Shown here one piece after another: positions 33,822-42,967 of a stretch of 64,000 nt of DNA. The notes under the pieces are model-generated. The model ran no database searches. It was not told the DNA's origin and worked only from the letters and a program-made list of their open reading frames with translations. This DNA is from Mycolicibacterium houstonense (lineage in GTDB: Bacteria > Actinomycetota > Actinomycetes > Mycobacteriales > Mycobacteriaceae): the NCBI RefSeq assembly GCF_900078665.2, contig NZ_LT546207.1, positions 2,261,738-2,325,737 of the forward strand, read 5' to 3'. Within the stretch, counting starts at the first letter, position 1. The number at the start of each line of letters is the position of its first letter. The position numbers were made by a program, and so were the translations under genes.

Positions 33822-34325
33822 TCATGTCTTTGGTAGCCACCCCGACCACGACGGGGACAGGACGAATCCGCGGCCCTGCGGATCCTTACACGCCGTTGTC
33901 CCCGAATCGTCCACCCCGCAGATCACTCCATCAACGGTGATCGAATGCAGCGCGGGAAGCGTTTTGACGCCTGCCGAGCGATCATCAGACGGAACAACGG
34001 GCTTCAATCCTGAGGAAGTGCCGATCCAGTTGACACGCGGTGCACCTTTCGACGTTGGAGACGCCGGCGGTAGCCCAGGAAGATCGTTTCCGATGCACTG
34101 CGCCTGTCCCGATAGAAAGTTGCAGGTAACGCCGTCAGGCGTGCGGAAATACACTTGTTTAGAAGGTATACCGGGTGTCGAAGCATCTACCGCATATTCT
34201 CCGACATCGACAGGAGTGTAGCTCCCCAGATCAGGGAACCTCGGAGGATCCGCATGCGCGCTACAGGCGCTCAACAGAGCAACAACGAGAACGCCCGCAC
34301 CCGCGGCAAACGTCTTTGCGATCAT
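33822..34325 (-). CDS. Putative secreted lipoprotein downstream of the DUF4185 gene
   Basis: A 167-residue protein with a clear lipoprotein signal: IAKTFAAGAGVLVVALLSAC with the lipobox LSAC, giving a lipidated Cys21. The ATG at 34325 fits this signal, and a longer upstream reading is rejected. Four more Cys occur in two pairs (VTCNFLSGQAQC; VICGVDDSGTTAC), suggesting two disulfides in an extracytoplasmic domain. It begins 41 nt after the DUF4185 gene ends, on the same strand. It may bind or restrain the exported DUF4185 protein, but this is inference. The 150 bp between this gene and the restriction relic show nothing. Confidence 0.85.
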   Translation of the reverse strand: MIAKTFAAGAGVLVVALLSACSAHADPPRFPDLGSYTPVDVGEYAVDASTPGIPSKQVYFRTPDGVTCNFLSGQAQCIGNDLPGLPPASPTSKGAPRVNWIGTSSGLKPVVPSDDRSAGVKTLPALHSITVDGVICGVDDSGTTACKDPQGRGFVLSPSWSGWLPKT

Positions 34326-34366
34326 ATCTGTCCCATCGGAATAGACTAGTATGGCGTTATCAACGG

Positions 34367-36001
34367 TCAATTGTTCGGGTTTACTCGGAACTGTCCAACG
34401 GTGTATGGGCTGCCAGTGTCCGTATTCCATTGACTTACCCAAATGTCCATATTGTCGAGCGTCGCGCCGGGCATTATGTACCCACCATAGTTCTGCGGAA
34501 CCTTGCCTGGTTCGCCCCAGTGGCCACCCTCCGCTACGACCGTCTTCGATGAGTCGGCGAATATCTGAGTTGGGTCGCCGCCAGCGCCAACTAACACCTC
34601 GACGTTCCCCGTACTGCCATTGAATCCCGATAGAACCGGCCTTCCGTCAACTTCACGGAAGCTCAACTCGCCGTAGCGGTCAGGGCCTACTGGGATGGTG
34701 GCAACCTCCCCCGGTTTGCCCCAATCCTGCCCTGTCCACGGCTGCCAGGCATCGCGGTTCGTAACTTGATCAGCGTCAACCCGGTACATGGTGACGCCCT
34801 GGTTGCGGTCAAAAGTATCCGCGGCGATGTACACATTGCCGTCGTCAGCCTCGAATCCGCTTATCTGGGAGGGAACGCTGCCCGGCGCACTTGCCCGATG
34901 GTTCGGGTCGTTCGGTAGCGGAGCCGGCGCGGATTCCCATGGTCTCCATGAATCCCGACCTCCATTCACATCGACAGGGACCAGGCCCCGCCCGTTCGAG
35001 AGGTCGGTGCCCTTATTGACCTCCACGAGCCAGGATCCCCCTTTGGGAGCTAAACCTTCGTTTGTGTTGGTGCCCACCACCATCATGACGGTACGTCCGT
35101 CTTTCATCGTGATGCTGCCTGAAGGCAGCGCATTGTTGGCACCGGCCTCAGCCACCGCCTTCGGGAGAGGGAACAACACGTTGGGACTGCCGTCTGGTCC
35201 GGTGATTGGCTCGCCGAATTGTGGGCGCCCATCCGCGTCGAACGTGACGGGAACTGCGACCGACGGATAGTGTGTTCCGTCGCCTTGCTTGTCACCTGTG
35301 TACGAGTCGCCAAAGATCGCGATCTTCTGACCATTCGGCAATTCGATGATTTCGCCGAGATCGGCGGCCTTGATACCGGGGATTCCGGGGTAAGCACCCG
35401 TCCCTGCCACAGGCCCCAGGTTGCGAACGTCACCCTCCGCCAACGGTCCGTCTGAAATCCCCGGCAACAGCAGATCTTGCAGTGTGGTCGGCGCATCGCC
35501 AGCAGGGACCCCCGTAGCGGTCGAAATCGCCTGCGCCAGATCACCATCGACTGCAGCGCCAGCAGCTAGAACTTTTGCAATCCGCGCTTGCAGATCGGTG
35601 ACCTTGTCCGCGACCTTTTGCGCTGCCTCGGCATCGAGGTGTGCCGTATCGGGCGGCATCACCTGGTTGGTGTCCGCGTTGACCTGAATGCCCGGTGCCT
35701 CGGCGGCATAATTCAGTAGGTCACGAACATCATTCGCCACGGTCTCGGCGTCAGCCTCGCAGCGGTCCATCGCAGCAGCCGCCGCCTTCAGTTGCCCTGA
35801 GGCAACATCGTGCAGTCCCGCGATCATCAACATCGAACTCATCGCCGCACCAGCTGCCTGACCATCCCACGTCGATAGCGTCGCCAGCGACTGGTAAAAC
35901 TCCGACGAATTCGAGTGATTGTCAGCCATGTCGCGAGTGCCCTTAGCCAACTCGGCGATCTCAGGAGGCAGGAAAAGAAGCTCCCGCAGCGTTAACGACA
36001 C
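34367..36001 (-). CDS. DUF4185 protein with helical type VII-like N-terminal domain (possible exported arabinan hydrolase)
   Basis: A 544-residue two-part protein. Residues 1-165 are helical, Ala-rich and lack a signal peptide, like N-terminal domains of type VII secretion substrates (STWDGQAAGAAMSSMLMIAG; AAAAAMDRCEADAETVANDV). Residues about 205-544 match DUF4185: IAIFGDSYTGDKQGDG, ISGFEADDGNVYIAADTFD and the terminal YGGYIMPGATLDNMDIWVSQ. DUF4185 members have been reported as endo-D-arabinanases (family GH183), enzymes that cut mycobacterial arabinogalactan and lipoarabinomannan. The GTG start lies 9 nt after the EspC-like gene stop, with GAGG upstream. Export with the EspC-like partner and action on cell-wall arabinan are inferred. 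Confidence 0.8.
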   Translation of the reverse strand: MSLTLRELLFLPPEIAELAKGTRDMADNHSNSSEFYQSLATLSTWDGQAAGAAMSSMLMIAGLHDVASGQLKAAAAAMDRCEADAETVANDVRDLLNYAAEAPGIQVNADTNQVMPPDTAHLDAEAAQKVADKVTDLQARIAKVLAAGAAVDGDLAQAISTATGVPAGDAPTTLQDLLLPGISDGPLAEGDVRNLGPVAGTGAYPGIPGIKAADLGEIIELPNGQKIAIFGDSYTGDKQGDGTHYPSVAVPVTFDADGRPQFGEPITGPDGSPNVLFPLPKAVAEAGANNALPSGSITMKDGRTVMMVVGTNTNEGLAPKGGSWLVEVNKGTDLSNGRGLVPVDVNGGRDSWRPWESAPAPLPNDPNHRASAPGSVPSQISGFEADDGNVYIAADTFDRNQGVTMYRVDADQVTNRDAWQPWTGQDWGKPGEVATIPVGPDRYGELSFREVDGRPVLSGFNGSTGNVEVLVGAGGDPTQIFADSSKTVVAEGGHWGEPGKVPQNYGGYIMPGATLDNMDIWVSQWNTDTGSPYTVGQFRVNPNN

Positions 36002-36010
36002 CTAAGTTCC

Positions 36011-36325
36011 TCAAAGCTCCGAACCCGCATCATCAATCCCTGCGGCTGCAGTTTCGTCGGTCTTTTCATAGCCGGTCGCCGCCTGCCGGTGCCCCTCGGC
36101 ATGTCGGGCGAAATGCTCGCCGAACCGCAAGCCCTGCTCTTCCCACGCCGCCAGCATCTGTGGCAACGCGGTGGCAGCCTGACCCGATCCCAGAGCGGTC
36201 CCGCCAGCCCGAGCGTGCGCCCCCTGGTGCTTCTCGACGAAGCTATTGGCCTGGCCGTCGAGCCGATCCGCCGCCACACGCAGCTCGGCAGGATCTACCT
36301 GCAACGGCTCATTTGCCTTGGACAT
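36011..36325 (-). CDS. EspC-like type VII secretion-associated protein
   Basis: A 104-residue helical protein of the ESX-1 secretion-associated (DUF2580/EspC-like) type. It opens with LQVDPAELRVAADRLDGQA, the pattern of this family. Its C-terminus carries YEKTD (86-90), a match to the YxxxD/E type VII export signal. There is no Sec signal or membrane segment. Such proteins are exported as helical hairpins, often with the product of the next gene, here the DUF4185 protein. No ESX core genes lie in the window, so the secretion system must be elsewhere. The 187 bp upstream shows no gene and presumably holds the promoter. Confidence 0.85.
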   Translation of the reverse strand: MSKANEPLQVDPAELRVAADRLDGQANSFVEKHQGAHARAGGTALGSGQAATALPQMLAAWEEQGLRFGEHFARHAEGHRQAATGYEKTDETAAAGIDDAGSEL

Positions 36326-36512
36326 CGCTATACCCCCCGCCCAGCAACCTAGGTATACGCAAAGAGTACACCCGCCGATTACCCAGCCAACGCATCAACC
36401 GCTAGTCCCACAAACCAGGCAGCGCCTCAGCGAGGCGCAAGAGAACCCACCGTGATTCTCGACGACTGAGCGGACGGTTGTCAGCCAACCTCGCTTACGT
36501 TTTCGAGCACTT

Positions 36513-37094
36513 TCACCGCGCTGCCCCACTCGACCGGGCGAAGGTCAGCACCTGATTGGCCAGCATGTCGAGCTGATTCCGAACCGGACCGTCCGCCAAT
36601 GCGCCTGACTCGTCCCAGATCTGGTCGGCGGAGTTGATCGCCACCCCGAGCGGGGTGGGCCAGGCGCGCAGTGCATGACCGATGGAGCGCAACTGTCCCA
36701 GCGTGCCCACCGCGGCCTGCCAACCGTAGGCACAGCTGATGCAGCCCCACGGGGTGTTGTCCAGGTACACCCGCGGGTCTTCCCGCAGATCCTCGATGTA
36801 ATCCAGCGCGTTCTTGACCAGACCGGAGATCGCCCCGTGATAGCCGGGTGAGCCCACCACCACGGCATCGGCATTACGCAACGCCGAGACGAACTCGAGG
36901 GCCGCGGGTGTGCGCTCCAATGAATGCGGCGCATACATCGGCAATTCCAGATCGGGGCCCGCGAACATCCGGGTCCGGCCCCCTTGGCGTTCCACGGATT
37001 CTAGGCAGTACCGCACCGCACGTTCGGTCGAGGAGTCGGCGCGAAGGGTGCCGCCGAGACCGACCACGAACGGAATCTTCTCAGGAGATGTCAC
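36513..37094 (-). CDS. NADPH-dependent FMN reductase family protein
   Basis: A 193-residue flavodoxin-fold reductase. The FMN phosphate loop is GTLRADSSTERAV, and the second FMN contact is VVVGSPGYHGAISGLVKNALDYI. It would supply reduced FMN to a flavin-dependent monooxygenase, and the luciferase-like enzyme three genes upstream is the natural partner. It is the last gene of the operon starting at 45489 and follows the cyclase-family gene by 6 nt. Confidence 0.9.
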   Translation of the reverse strand: MTSPEKIPFVVGLGGTLRADSSTERAVRYCLESVERQGGRTRMFAGPDLELPMYAPHSLERTPAALEFVSALRNADAVVVGSPGYHGAISGLVKNALDYIEDLREDPRVYLDNTPWGCISCAYGWQAAVGTLGQLRSIGHALRAWPTPLGVAINSADQIWDESGALADGPVRNQLDMLANQVLTFARSSGAAR

Positions 37095-37100
37095 GGTCCC

Positions 37101-38087
37101 TCACTTGATCGCAATAGGGTTCACCGGCGAACCGACGGCCCCGGTGACACGCAGCGGCGGGGCGACGAGCTGGAATTCGTAGACGCCGTCAGCCGCGCAG
37201 TCGGCGGCCAGCGCACCCAGGTCCCAATACTCGCCGAACATCAGGCCCATGTCGCGCAAACACAGCAAGTGCATCGGCAGGAACGTGCCCTCGACCCCGT
37301 TGGCCGGGTCGGGATCTTCGACCATCAGATTGTCGGCCGCGACGGCGGCCACCTGAAGGTCGTGCAGCCACGACGCGCACCGCCAGTCCAGTCCGGAACC
37401 CGGCTCGGCGCCATCGCCGGTGGCCAAAAACCTGGTCCACCAACCGGTATGCACCACCACGATATCCCCGGGCGTGATGGCCACACCCTGTGCGCGGGCC
37501 ACGTCGTCGAGCTCGGCCGGGGTCACCGGGCTGCCCGGTGGCAAGAACTGCTCGGCGCCGCGGTGGCGCACCACATCCAGCAGCACGCCGCGGGATGTGA
37601 TGCCCTTGCCGTCGACCTTGTCGATGCCGCAGTGGAAGGCGCCGAAGCTGGTGACCGAATCCGCCGGGAACCCGTTGTAGAGCTTGTCCTCGTAGTAGAC
37701 GTGCGACAGCGCGTCCCACTGCGTGGCGGCCTGCAGCGGCATGACGATCATGTCGTCGTTGAAGCGGAACGGGTTGTCCACGAAGAACTCGCTGACCTGG
37801 TGGGCCACCGTGTTGCGCAGCCACTGCGGGCCGTACCGGGCCAGCGTGTTCGCGTCGCCGCCGTCCACCGTCATTACGTGGGTCGGGTTCTGCCGGAACT
37901 GGAACGCACCCTGCGGCCCGGCCGAGGAGAAGTCACCACCCAGCGCGAACACCTTGCCCTTCCTGACCAAGGACGCGCCCTCGGCGACCTTGTCCGGGGT
38001 GATCAGGTTCAGGGTGCCCAGCTCGTCGTCGTCACCCCAGCGACCCCAGTTGCGCACATCATCGGCGACCTTGCGGAAGTCGCTCAT
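37101..38087 (-). CDS. Cyclase-family protein (PF04199, kynurenine-formamidase-like)
   Basis: A 328-residue member of the family that includes bacterial formamidases and isatin or lactone hydrolases. The metal motif HxGTHxDxxxH appears as QAATQWDALSH: both His of HxGTH are Gln, while Asp and the last His remain. Metal binding is therefore altered from the formamidase pattern. Another family segment is ITPGDIVVVHTGWWTRF. The ATG at 38087 is taken; a TTG six codons earlier is possible. It may hydrolyse a lactone or cyclic acid formed after ring cleavage, but the reaction is unknown. Confidence 0.85.
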   Translation of the reverse strand: MSDFRKVADDVRNWGRWGDDDELGTLNLITPDKVAEGASLVRKGKVFALGGDFSSAGPQGAFQFRQNPTHVMTVDGGDANTLARYGPQWLRNTVAHQVSEFFVDNPFRFNDDMIVMPLQAATQWDALSHVYYEDKLYNGFPADSVTSFGAFHCGIDKVDGKGITSRGVLLDVVRHRGAEQFLPPGSPVTPAELDDVARAQGVAITPGDIVVVHTGWWTRFLATGDGAEPGSGLDWRCASWLHDLQVAAVAADNLMVEDPDPANGVEGTFLPMHLLCLRDMGLMFGEYWDLGALAADCAADGVYEFQLVAPPLRVTGAVGSPVNPIAIK

Positions 38088-38101
38088 CGTCCCGGCCAAG
38101 C

Positions 38102-38935
38102 TCAACTCCTCTGATCAGCGTCGTCTACAGCATCGACCAGGTCGGCCTCCCGTTGGGCGAGAATGCCGCCGTCGGCCCAGATCGCCTGCCCGGTCACATA
38201 ACTGGCCGCCGGACTACCCAGGAACGCCAGCAGTGCTGCCTGTTCTGCAGCATCGGAGTTCCGTCCCAGCGGCGTGGTGAACGAATCGAGATACTGCTGC
38301 CCGTAGGCCTCGCGCAGCTGATCGAGAATGGGCGTCGCGGTCACCCCCGGGGCGGTGCAGTTGATCCGGATGCCCCGGGCCCCGAACTCGGCGACCCGGC
38401 GCATGCCGTAGAGGATGATCGCCTCCTTCGACAATCGGTAGCCGCCGTCGGCCAGGGCCTCCGGATTCTCGGCACACCACCGCAACCCCTCGTCGACCGA
38501 CCGGGTCCGGAGCAGTCCCGCTGTGGTGGCGCGGTTTTCGCGGTAGCCCGACGCCGCCAGCGAGGACACCGAGGTGATCGATCCCCCGCCGGCGATACGG
38601 TCCTCCAATGCCTCGGTGAACTGCCGAGTGCCAAGGAAGTTGATCCGCACCACCAGCAGTGGATCACCGATACCCGAGGACACGCCCGCCACGTTGAACA
38701 GCGCGTCCACCGGGCCCTCGACTGCGGCGGCGGCGCGGGCGACGGACTCCTGGTCGGCCAGGTCGAGTTGGACGAATGTCTCTGGCCCGTGCTCGGGCCC
38801 GGCCAGATCCAAGCCGGTCACCCGGGCGCCGAGTTCACCCAACGCGCGGGTGACCTCGGCGCCGATGCCCGACCCGCAGCCGGTGACCACGACGTGTTTG
38901 TCGTCGTAGCGCACCAACTCGCTCAACCGGGTCAC
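38102..38935 (-). CDS. Short-chain dehydrogenase/reductase (3-alpha-hydroxysteroid dehydrogenase-like)
   Basis: A 277-residue SDR with TGCGSGIG, NVAGVSSG in place of NNAG, Ser in ITSVSSLA and the YRLSK pair, then PGVTATPIL. The insertion between Ser and Tyr (about 145-175), with short-circuited earlier strands, resembles the 3-alpha-hydroxysteroid dehydrogenase/carbonyl reductase group. The GTG start lies 2 nt after the luciferase-like gene stop. Its place in the meta-cleavage operon suggests action on a side-chain or ring alcohol. Confidence 0.9.
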   Translation of the reverse strand: MTRLSELVRYDDKHVVVTGCGSGIGAEVTRALGELGARVTGLDLAGPEHGPETFVQLDLADQESVARAAAAVEGPVDALFNVAGVSSGIGDPLLVVRINFLGTRQFTEALEDRIAGGGSITSVSSLAASGYRENRATTAGLLRTRSVDEGLRWCAENPEALADGGYRLSKEAIILYGMRRVAEFGARGIRINCTAPGVTATPILDQLREAYGQQYLDSFTTPLGRNSDAAEQAALLAFLGSPAASYVTGQAIWADGGILAQREADLVDAVDDADQRS

Positions 38936-38937
38936 GG

Positions 38938-40245
38938 TCAGCCGGCTGATTCGCGGGCCGCCTTCTCGGCCGCGGCCGCCTTGACCCGGCCCTCGTTGAT
39001 CTCGGCCATGGCCTCGGGGATCTCACCGGCGGTGAACTTGTCGCGACCCGTGGGCAGGCCACCGAAGGCGTAGGTCTCGTCGAACAGCGGCGCGTCGGAC
39101 GGACGGCGGCGGGACTCGACCTTCTCGACAATTGCCTCCAGCCTCTTGGCCTTGTCCGCCACTGCTTTCGCGTCCCGCTCGATGAACTCGGGCAGGATCT
39201 CCTTGCCCATGATCTCGATGGACTCCATCGTGCCCTCGTGGCTGCGCGGGTTGAGCAGCAGGATGATCTCGTCGACCCCGCTGGCCTCGTAGCTGCGCAG
39301 GAACTCACGCACGGTATCGGGCGAGCCGATGGCCCCGCGACCGGGACCGTAGGCCAGTGTCGGATCCTCCTTGACCGCCTCCTGGTAGCGCTCCCAGACC
39401 TTGGTGCGGCCGGGGGTGTGCATGCCGGTGAGGTAGTAGTGCATGATCCCGAACGAGAAGAAGCCACCGCCGATACCGAGACGCTTGAGGGCCTCGTCGT
39501 CGGATTTCGCCACCATCATCGACAGGTCACCGCCGATGGCCAGGATGTTGGGATTGATCGCCGGGGTGATGGGGGCACCCTGCTCTTCGAATTCCTTGTA
39601 GTACCCGTCGACCCGCTCCTTGAGGGCTTCCGGGCCGGTGTAGGCGAAGCTCAGCGCGCCGATGGCCTTCTGCGCGGCCATCTGCACCGACGACGGGCGG
39701 GTGCAGGCCACCCAGACCGGCGGGTGCGGCTTCTGCAGCGGCTTGGGGATCACATTGCGGGCCGGCATCTCGACATGCTCGCCCTTGAAGCCGGTGAACG
39801 GCGCCTCGGTCATACAGCGAATCGAAACCTCAAGCGCCTCTTCCCACATGGTGCGCTTGTCCGCCGGGTCGATGTTGAAACCGCCGAGCTCGGCCACCGA
39901 GGAGCCCTCGCCGGTGCCGAACTCCACCCGCCCGTTGGAGAGATGGTCCAGGGTGGCGACGCGCTCGGCGATACGAGCCGGGTGGTTGATCGGCGGCGGC
40001 AGGTGCATGACCCCGAAACCCAACCGGATGTCCTTGGTGCGCTGGCTGGCCGCGGCCAGGAACATCTCCGGCGCGGTCGAGTGGCAGTACTCCTCCAGGA
40101 AGTGGTGTTCGGTGAGCCAGACGGTGGAGAAACCCGCCTTGTCAGCAGCCTCGACCTCGGTGAGACCGTGCTGGAACAGCTGATGCTCGTCGTCCTCCGA
40201 CCACGGCCTGGGCAGCGGGAACTCGTAGAACAGCGAAATCTTCAT
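38938..40245 (-). CDS. Luciferase-like (LLM) flavin-dependent monooxygenase
   Basis: A 435-residue TIM-barrel protein of the bacterial luciferase family. Characteristic parts are the start [28 protein letters not shown], the NHPARIAERVATLDHLSNGR segment and PPVWVACTRPSS. Length and sequence suit an FMNH2-dependent two-component monooxygenase better than a short F420 enzyme, and an FMN reductase lies in the same operon. Baeyer-Villiger or ring hydroxylation activity is possible. Its ATG overlaps the flavoprotein stop (ATGA). Confidence 0.9.
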   Translation of the reverse strand: MKISLFYEFPLPRPWSEDDEHQLFQHGLTEVEAADKAGFSTVWLTEHHFLEEYCHSTAPEMFLAAASQRTKDIRLGFGVMHLPPPINHPARIAERVATLDHLSNGRVEFGTGEGSSVAELGGFNIDPADKRTMWEEALEVSIRCMTEAPFTGFKGEHVEMPARNVIPKPLQKPHPPVWVACTRPSSVQMAAQKAIGALSFAYTGPEALKERVDGYYKEFEEQGAPITPAINPNILAIGGDLSMMVAKSDDEALKRLGIGGGFFSFGIMHYYLTGMHTPGRTKVWERYQEAVKEDPTLAYGPGRGAIGSPDTVREFLRSYEASGVDEIILLLNPRSHEGTMESIEIMGKEILPEFIERDAKAVADKAKRLEAIVEKVESRRRPSDAPLFDETYAFGGLPTGRDKFTAGEIPEAMAEINEGRVKAAAAEKAARESAG

Positions 40246-42026
40246 CGGTCTCCTCCTGAGGGGTTGCTGACGGTGTCCTGGACTCGTGCGTTGACGGCTG
40301 ACGAAACTGGTTGTGCGGCAACCTGCGCGGCGATGTGTCGGGCAGCCACGTATCCGAATGTCATCGCGGGCCCGATCGTCGCGCCCGCACCGGCGTAGCT
40401 GCGACCCATGACCGCCGCCGAGACGTTGCCCACCGCGTAGAGCCCGTCGACCACGGTCTCGTCGGCGCGCAGAACCCGGGCGTGCTCGTCGGTGCGCAGA
40501 CCGCCCGAGGTGCCCAGGTCGCCCAGGATGATCTGGAAGGCGTAGTACGGCGGCTTGCCGAGCGGACGCAGGTTCGGATTTGGCAGGGTGGGATCGCCGT
40601 AATAGTTGTCATACGCGCTGTCGCCGCGGTTGAAGTCGTCGTCGTGGGCGGCGTGAGCCAGCTGGTTGAACCGCTCGGCGGTGGCCCGCAGGTTCTCCGG
40701 CGGCACCCCGATCTTGCCGGCCAGCTCTTCCCAGCTGTGCGCTTCGACCACGACACCCGAATCCAGCCAGGCTTGCGGCACTTTGCGCCCGGTGGGGACC
40801 GGGGCGAACGGGATCTTGGGGATGGGCAGATGCCCGGCCACCACATACCGGTGGAACGAGTCGATGTCGGTGACGAGCCAGCACGGGATGTGGGCGACGC
40901 CGGTTTCTTGTCCTGCGATCATGGCGTGCGCGAAGTCCATGTAGGGGGCGGCCTCGTTGATGAACCGCTTGCCGTCACCGTTGACCACGAACTGTGACGG
41001 CATCATCCGCTCGTTGAGCATGAACTGCAGTCGGCCGTCGGGCCAGCAGATCGCCGGGAACCACCACGCCTCGTCGAGTAATTCGGTGGCGCCGCCGACT
41101 TTCTCTCCCGCCCGGATGCCGTCACCGGTGGCGGCGGGGTTGCCGAAACTCCAATCCTTCTCCAGCACCGGCAGGTGCTCCTTGCGCCAGGCCATGTCGT
41201 GGTCGAATCCGCCCGAGGCCAGAATCACCCCACCGGTGGCCCGGATCCTCACCGCGCGCCCGTCCCTCTCGATGACGGCACCGAGCACCGCGCCGTCATC
41301 GTCGGTGATCAGCGAGGTCATCGGCGCATTCAGCCACAGCGGGATGTCGTGTTGCTTGAGCGCCAGGCGCATCCGGGCCGCCAGCGACTGGCCGATGGCC
41401 GCCATCCGGTCACCGAAGACGCGGGCCCGCACCATCCGCCAGATCAGCTTCAGCAGCACGGCTTTACCGCGCCAGTTCTGCCGGACCTGGTAGAAGAGCC
41501 GAAGGTCCTTGGGCGCGAACCAGATTCCCCTGGGCGCCAGGGCCAGCGGGGCGAGCAGCTCCTGCTCGTGCTCGCCGAGCTTGCGCAGGTCGATGGCCGG
41601 CACGTTGATGGTGCTGCCCTGGGCGGAGCCGCCCGGTAGTTCCGGGTAGTAGTCGGCGTAGCCGGGTTTCCAGACGAACTCGAACCATTCGCTGTTGTGC
41701 TCGAGGAAGTCCATCATCTCCGGAGCGGCCTCGACGTACTTGCGTAACCGGGCGTCGCTGACGGTTCCCGCGGTGATCTGCTTGAGGTAGTCGAACACCC
41801 CGTCGGGTGAGGGCACGTAGCCGGCACGGCGCTGCGACGGCGCACCGGGCACCCAGATGCCGCCGCCGGAGAGTGCGGTGGAACCGCCGAAGTGGGGTGA
41901 CTTTTCGACCACCAGGGTGTCGAGGCCGGCCGCGTCGGCCGTCAGCGCAGCCGTCATGCCTCCGCCGCCGGAGCCGACGATGAGCACATCCACCGTTTCG
42001 TCAAACGTCTTGGTGTCTGGGGTCAT
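40242..42026 (-). CDS. FAD-dependent dehydrogenase, 3-ketosteroid-delta1-dehydrogenase-like
   Basis: A 594-residue flavoprotein of the fumarate reductase/KstD family. It has the FAD loop [17 protein letters not shown], the [14 protein letters not shown] segment, ASGGFDHD, and a C-terminal FAD cap [16 protein letters not shown] with [16 protein letters not shown]. KstD enzymes remove two hydrogens beside a ring ketone, so it probably desaturates a cyclic ketone. Its ATG overlaps the mhpB-like stop (ATGA). A shorter paralogue lies across the divergent promoter at 46359. True steroid activity is not shown. Confidence 0.9.
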   Translation of the reverse strand: MTPDTKTFDETVDVLIVGSGGGGMTAALTADAAGLDTLVVEKSPHFGGSTALSGGGIWVPGAPSQRRAGYVPSPDGVFDYLKQITAGTVSDARLRKYVEAAPEMMDFLEHNSEWFEFVWKPGYADYYPELPGGSAQGSTINVPAIDLRKLGEHEQELLAPLALAPRGIWFAPKDLRLFYQVRQNWRGKAVLLKLIWRMVRARVFGDRMAAIGQSLAARMRLALKQHDIPLWLNAPMTSLITDDDGAVLGAVIERDGRAVRIRATGGVILASGGFDHDMAWRKEHLPVLEKDWSFGNPAATGDGIRAGEKVGGATELLDEAWWFPAICWPDGRLQFMLNERMMPSQFVVNGDGKRFINEAAPYMDFAHAMIAGQETGVAHIPCWLVTDIDSFHRYVVAGHLPIPKIPFAPVPTGRKVPQAWLDSGVVVEAHSWEELAGKIGVPPENLRATAERFNQLAHAAHDDDFNRGDSAYDNYYGDPTLPNPNLRPLGKPPYYAFQIILGDLGTSGGLRTDEHARVLRADETVVDGLYAVGNVSAAVMGRSYAGAGATIGPAMTFGYVAARHIAAQVAAQPVSSAVNARVQDTVSNPSGGDR

Positions 42027-42967
42027 GCTGCGATTCCTACCGCCGTCCTGATTGCGAAACCTGCGATCAATTCAGGTGCCGCCCGGTAAAAGTGGTTGCC
42101 GGTCCGGTACGGACCGTTGGCTGCCAGGGCGGCGAACGCGGCCACCCAGGTACGGATCTCGTGGGCCGAGTTGCCACCTTCGCCGGCGATGAAGGCGTTC
42201 GACCAGCCGTCCAAATCGGCGAGCCTGCCCTCGTCGAAGATCTCCAGCAGGCCGTGGTCCCAGTCAGGGTTCAGCGGCCGCAGCGGGCTGTCGCCGTGGG
42301 CGAAATCGTGGGCCGCTTGACTCACCGCCCGCTGCCGGGCCATCCGTTGCTCGGCAGACATCGGCGCCCCGTGCACGATCCGGTCCAATGCGGCCGGCGG
42401 CGCGGTGTCCAGCGTCGGTACCGGCGGGTCATGCGACAGGCCTCCGGAACCCAGCACCAACACCCGCTTGTCGAGAGTGCCGAGGAAAGCACCCACGGCC
42501 GCGCCGAGGGCGCGCGATCGCGACAGCGGACCCAGCGGGGTGGCAACGGAATTGATGAAGATCGGCACGATGGGACGCGCCGTCGCCGCACCGAACAACT
42601 CCTGCAACGGCTGCACGGTGCCGTGGTCGACGTCCATGCTCGTCGAGATGGCGATGTCGACCCCGGACTCCCAGACCGCCTCCGCGCATGCCTGCGCGAG
42701 GTCACCTGCGACGTCGAGCGCCCCCTGGTGTGTCCCGTAGTCACCAACCCCGGCGGCCGCGGTGCCGATGCAGAACGGCGGCATCAACCGGTAGAAGAAT
42801 CCGTTGTAGTGGTCCGGCGAGAAGGTGACGACGAGTTCGGGGTCATAATCGGCGACGAAGGCACGCGCGGCGTCGAGCGCAGAGCCGATCTCGTCGAGGA
42901 GTTCAGCCGACGGTCCCGGAAGATTCAGCAGTGGGCTGTGGGACATACAGCACAGGGCTACTGGCAC
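42023..42967 (-). CDS. mhpB: Class III extradiol dioxygenase, 2,3-dihydroxyphenylpropionate 1,2-dioxygenase-like
   Basis: A 314-residue LigB-type iron(II) dioxygenase, the same length as E. coli MhpB and alike throughout ([30 protein letters not shown]-like end). Active-site His are at the E. coli positions: His10, His53, His115 (VDVDHG) and His179 (GGLSHDPP). It would open a catechol ring next to a hydroxyl, giving a 2-hydroxy-6-oxo-dienoate. GTG at 42967 has GGAGGAG 7 nt upstream. The gene overlaps the end of the mhpA-like gene by 65 nt, much longer than other overlaps here. Confidence 0.92.
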   Translation of the reverse strand: MPVALCCMSHSPLLNLPGPSAELLDEIGSALDAARAFVADYDPELVVTFSPDHYNGFFYRLMPPFCIGTAAAGVGDYGTHQGALDVAGDLAQACAEAVWESGVDIAISTSMDVDHGTVQPLQELFGAATARPIVPIFINSVATPLGPLSRSRALGAAVGAFLGTLDKRVLVLGSGGLSHDPPVPTLDTAPPAALDRIVHGAPMSAEQRMARQRAVSQAAHDFAHGDSPLRPLNPDWDHGLLEIFDEGRLADLDGWSNAFIAGEGGNSAHEIRTWVAAFAALAANGPYRTGNHFYRAAPELIAGFAIRTAVGIAA

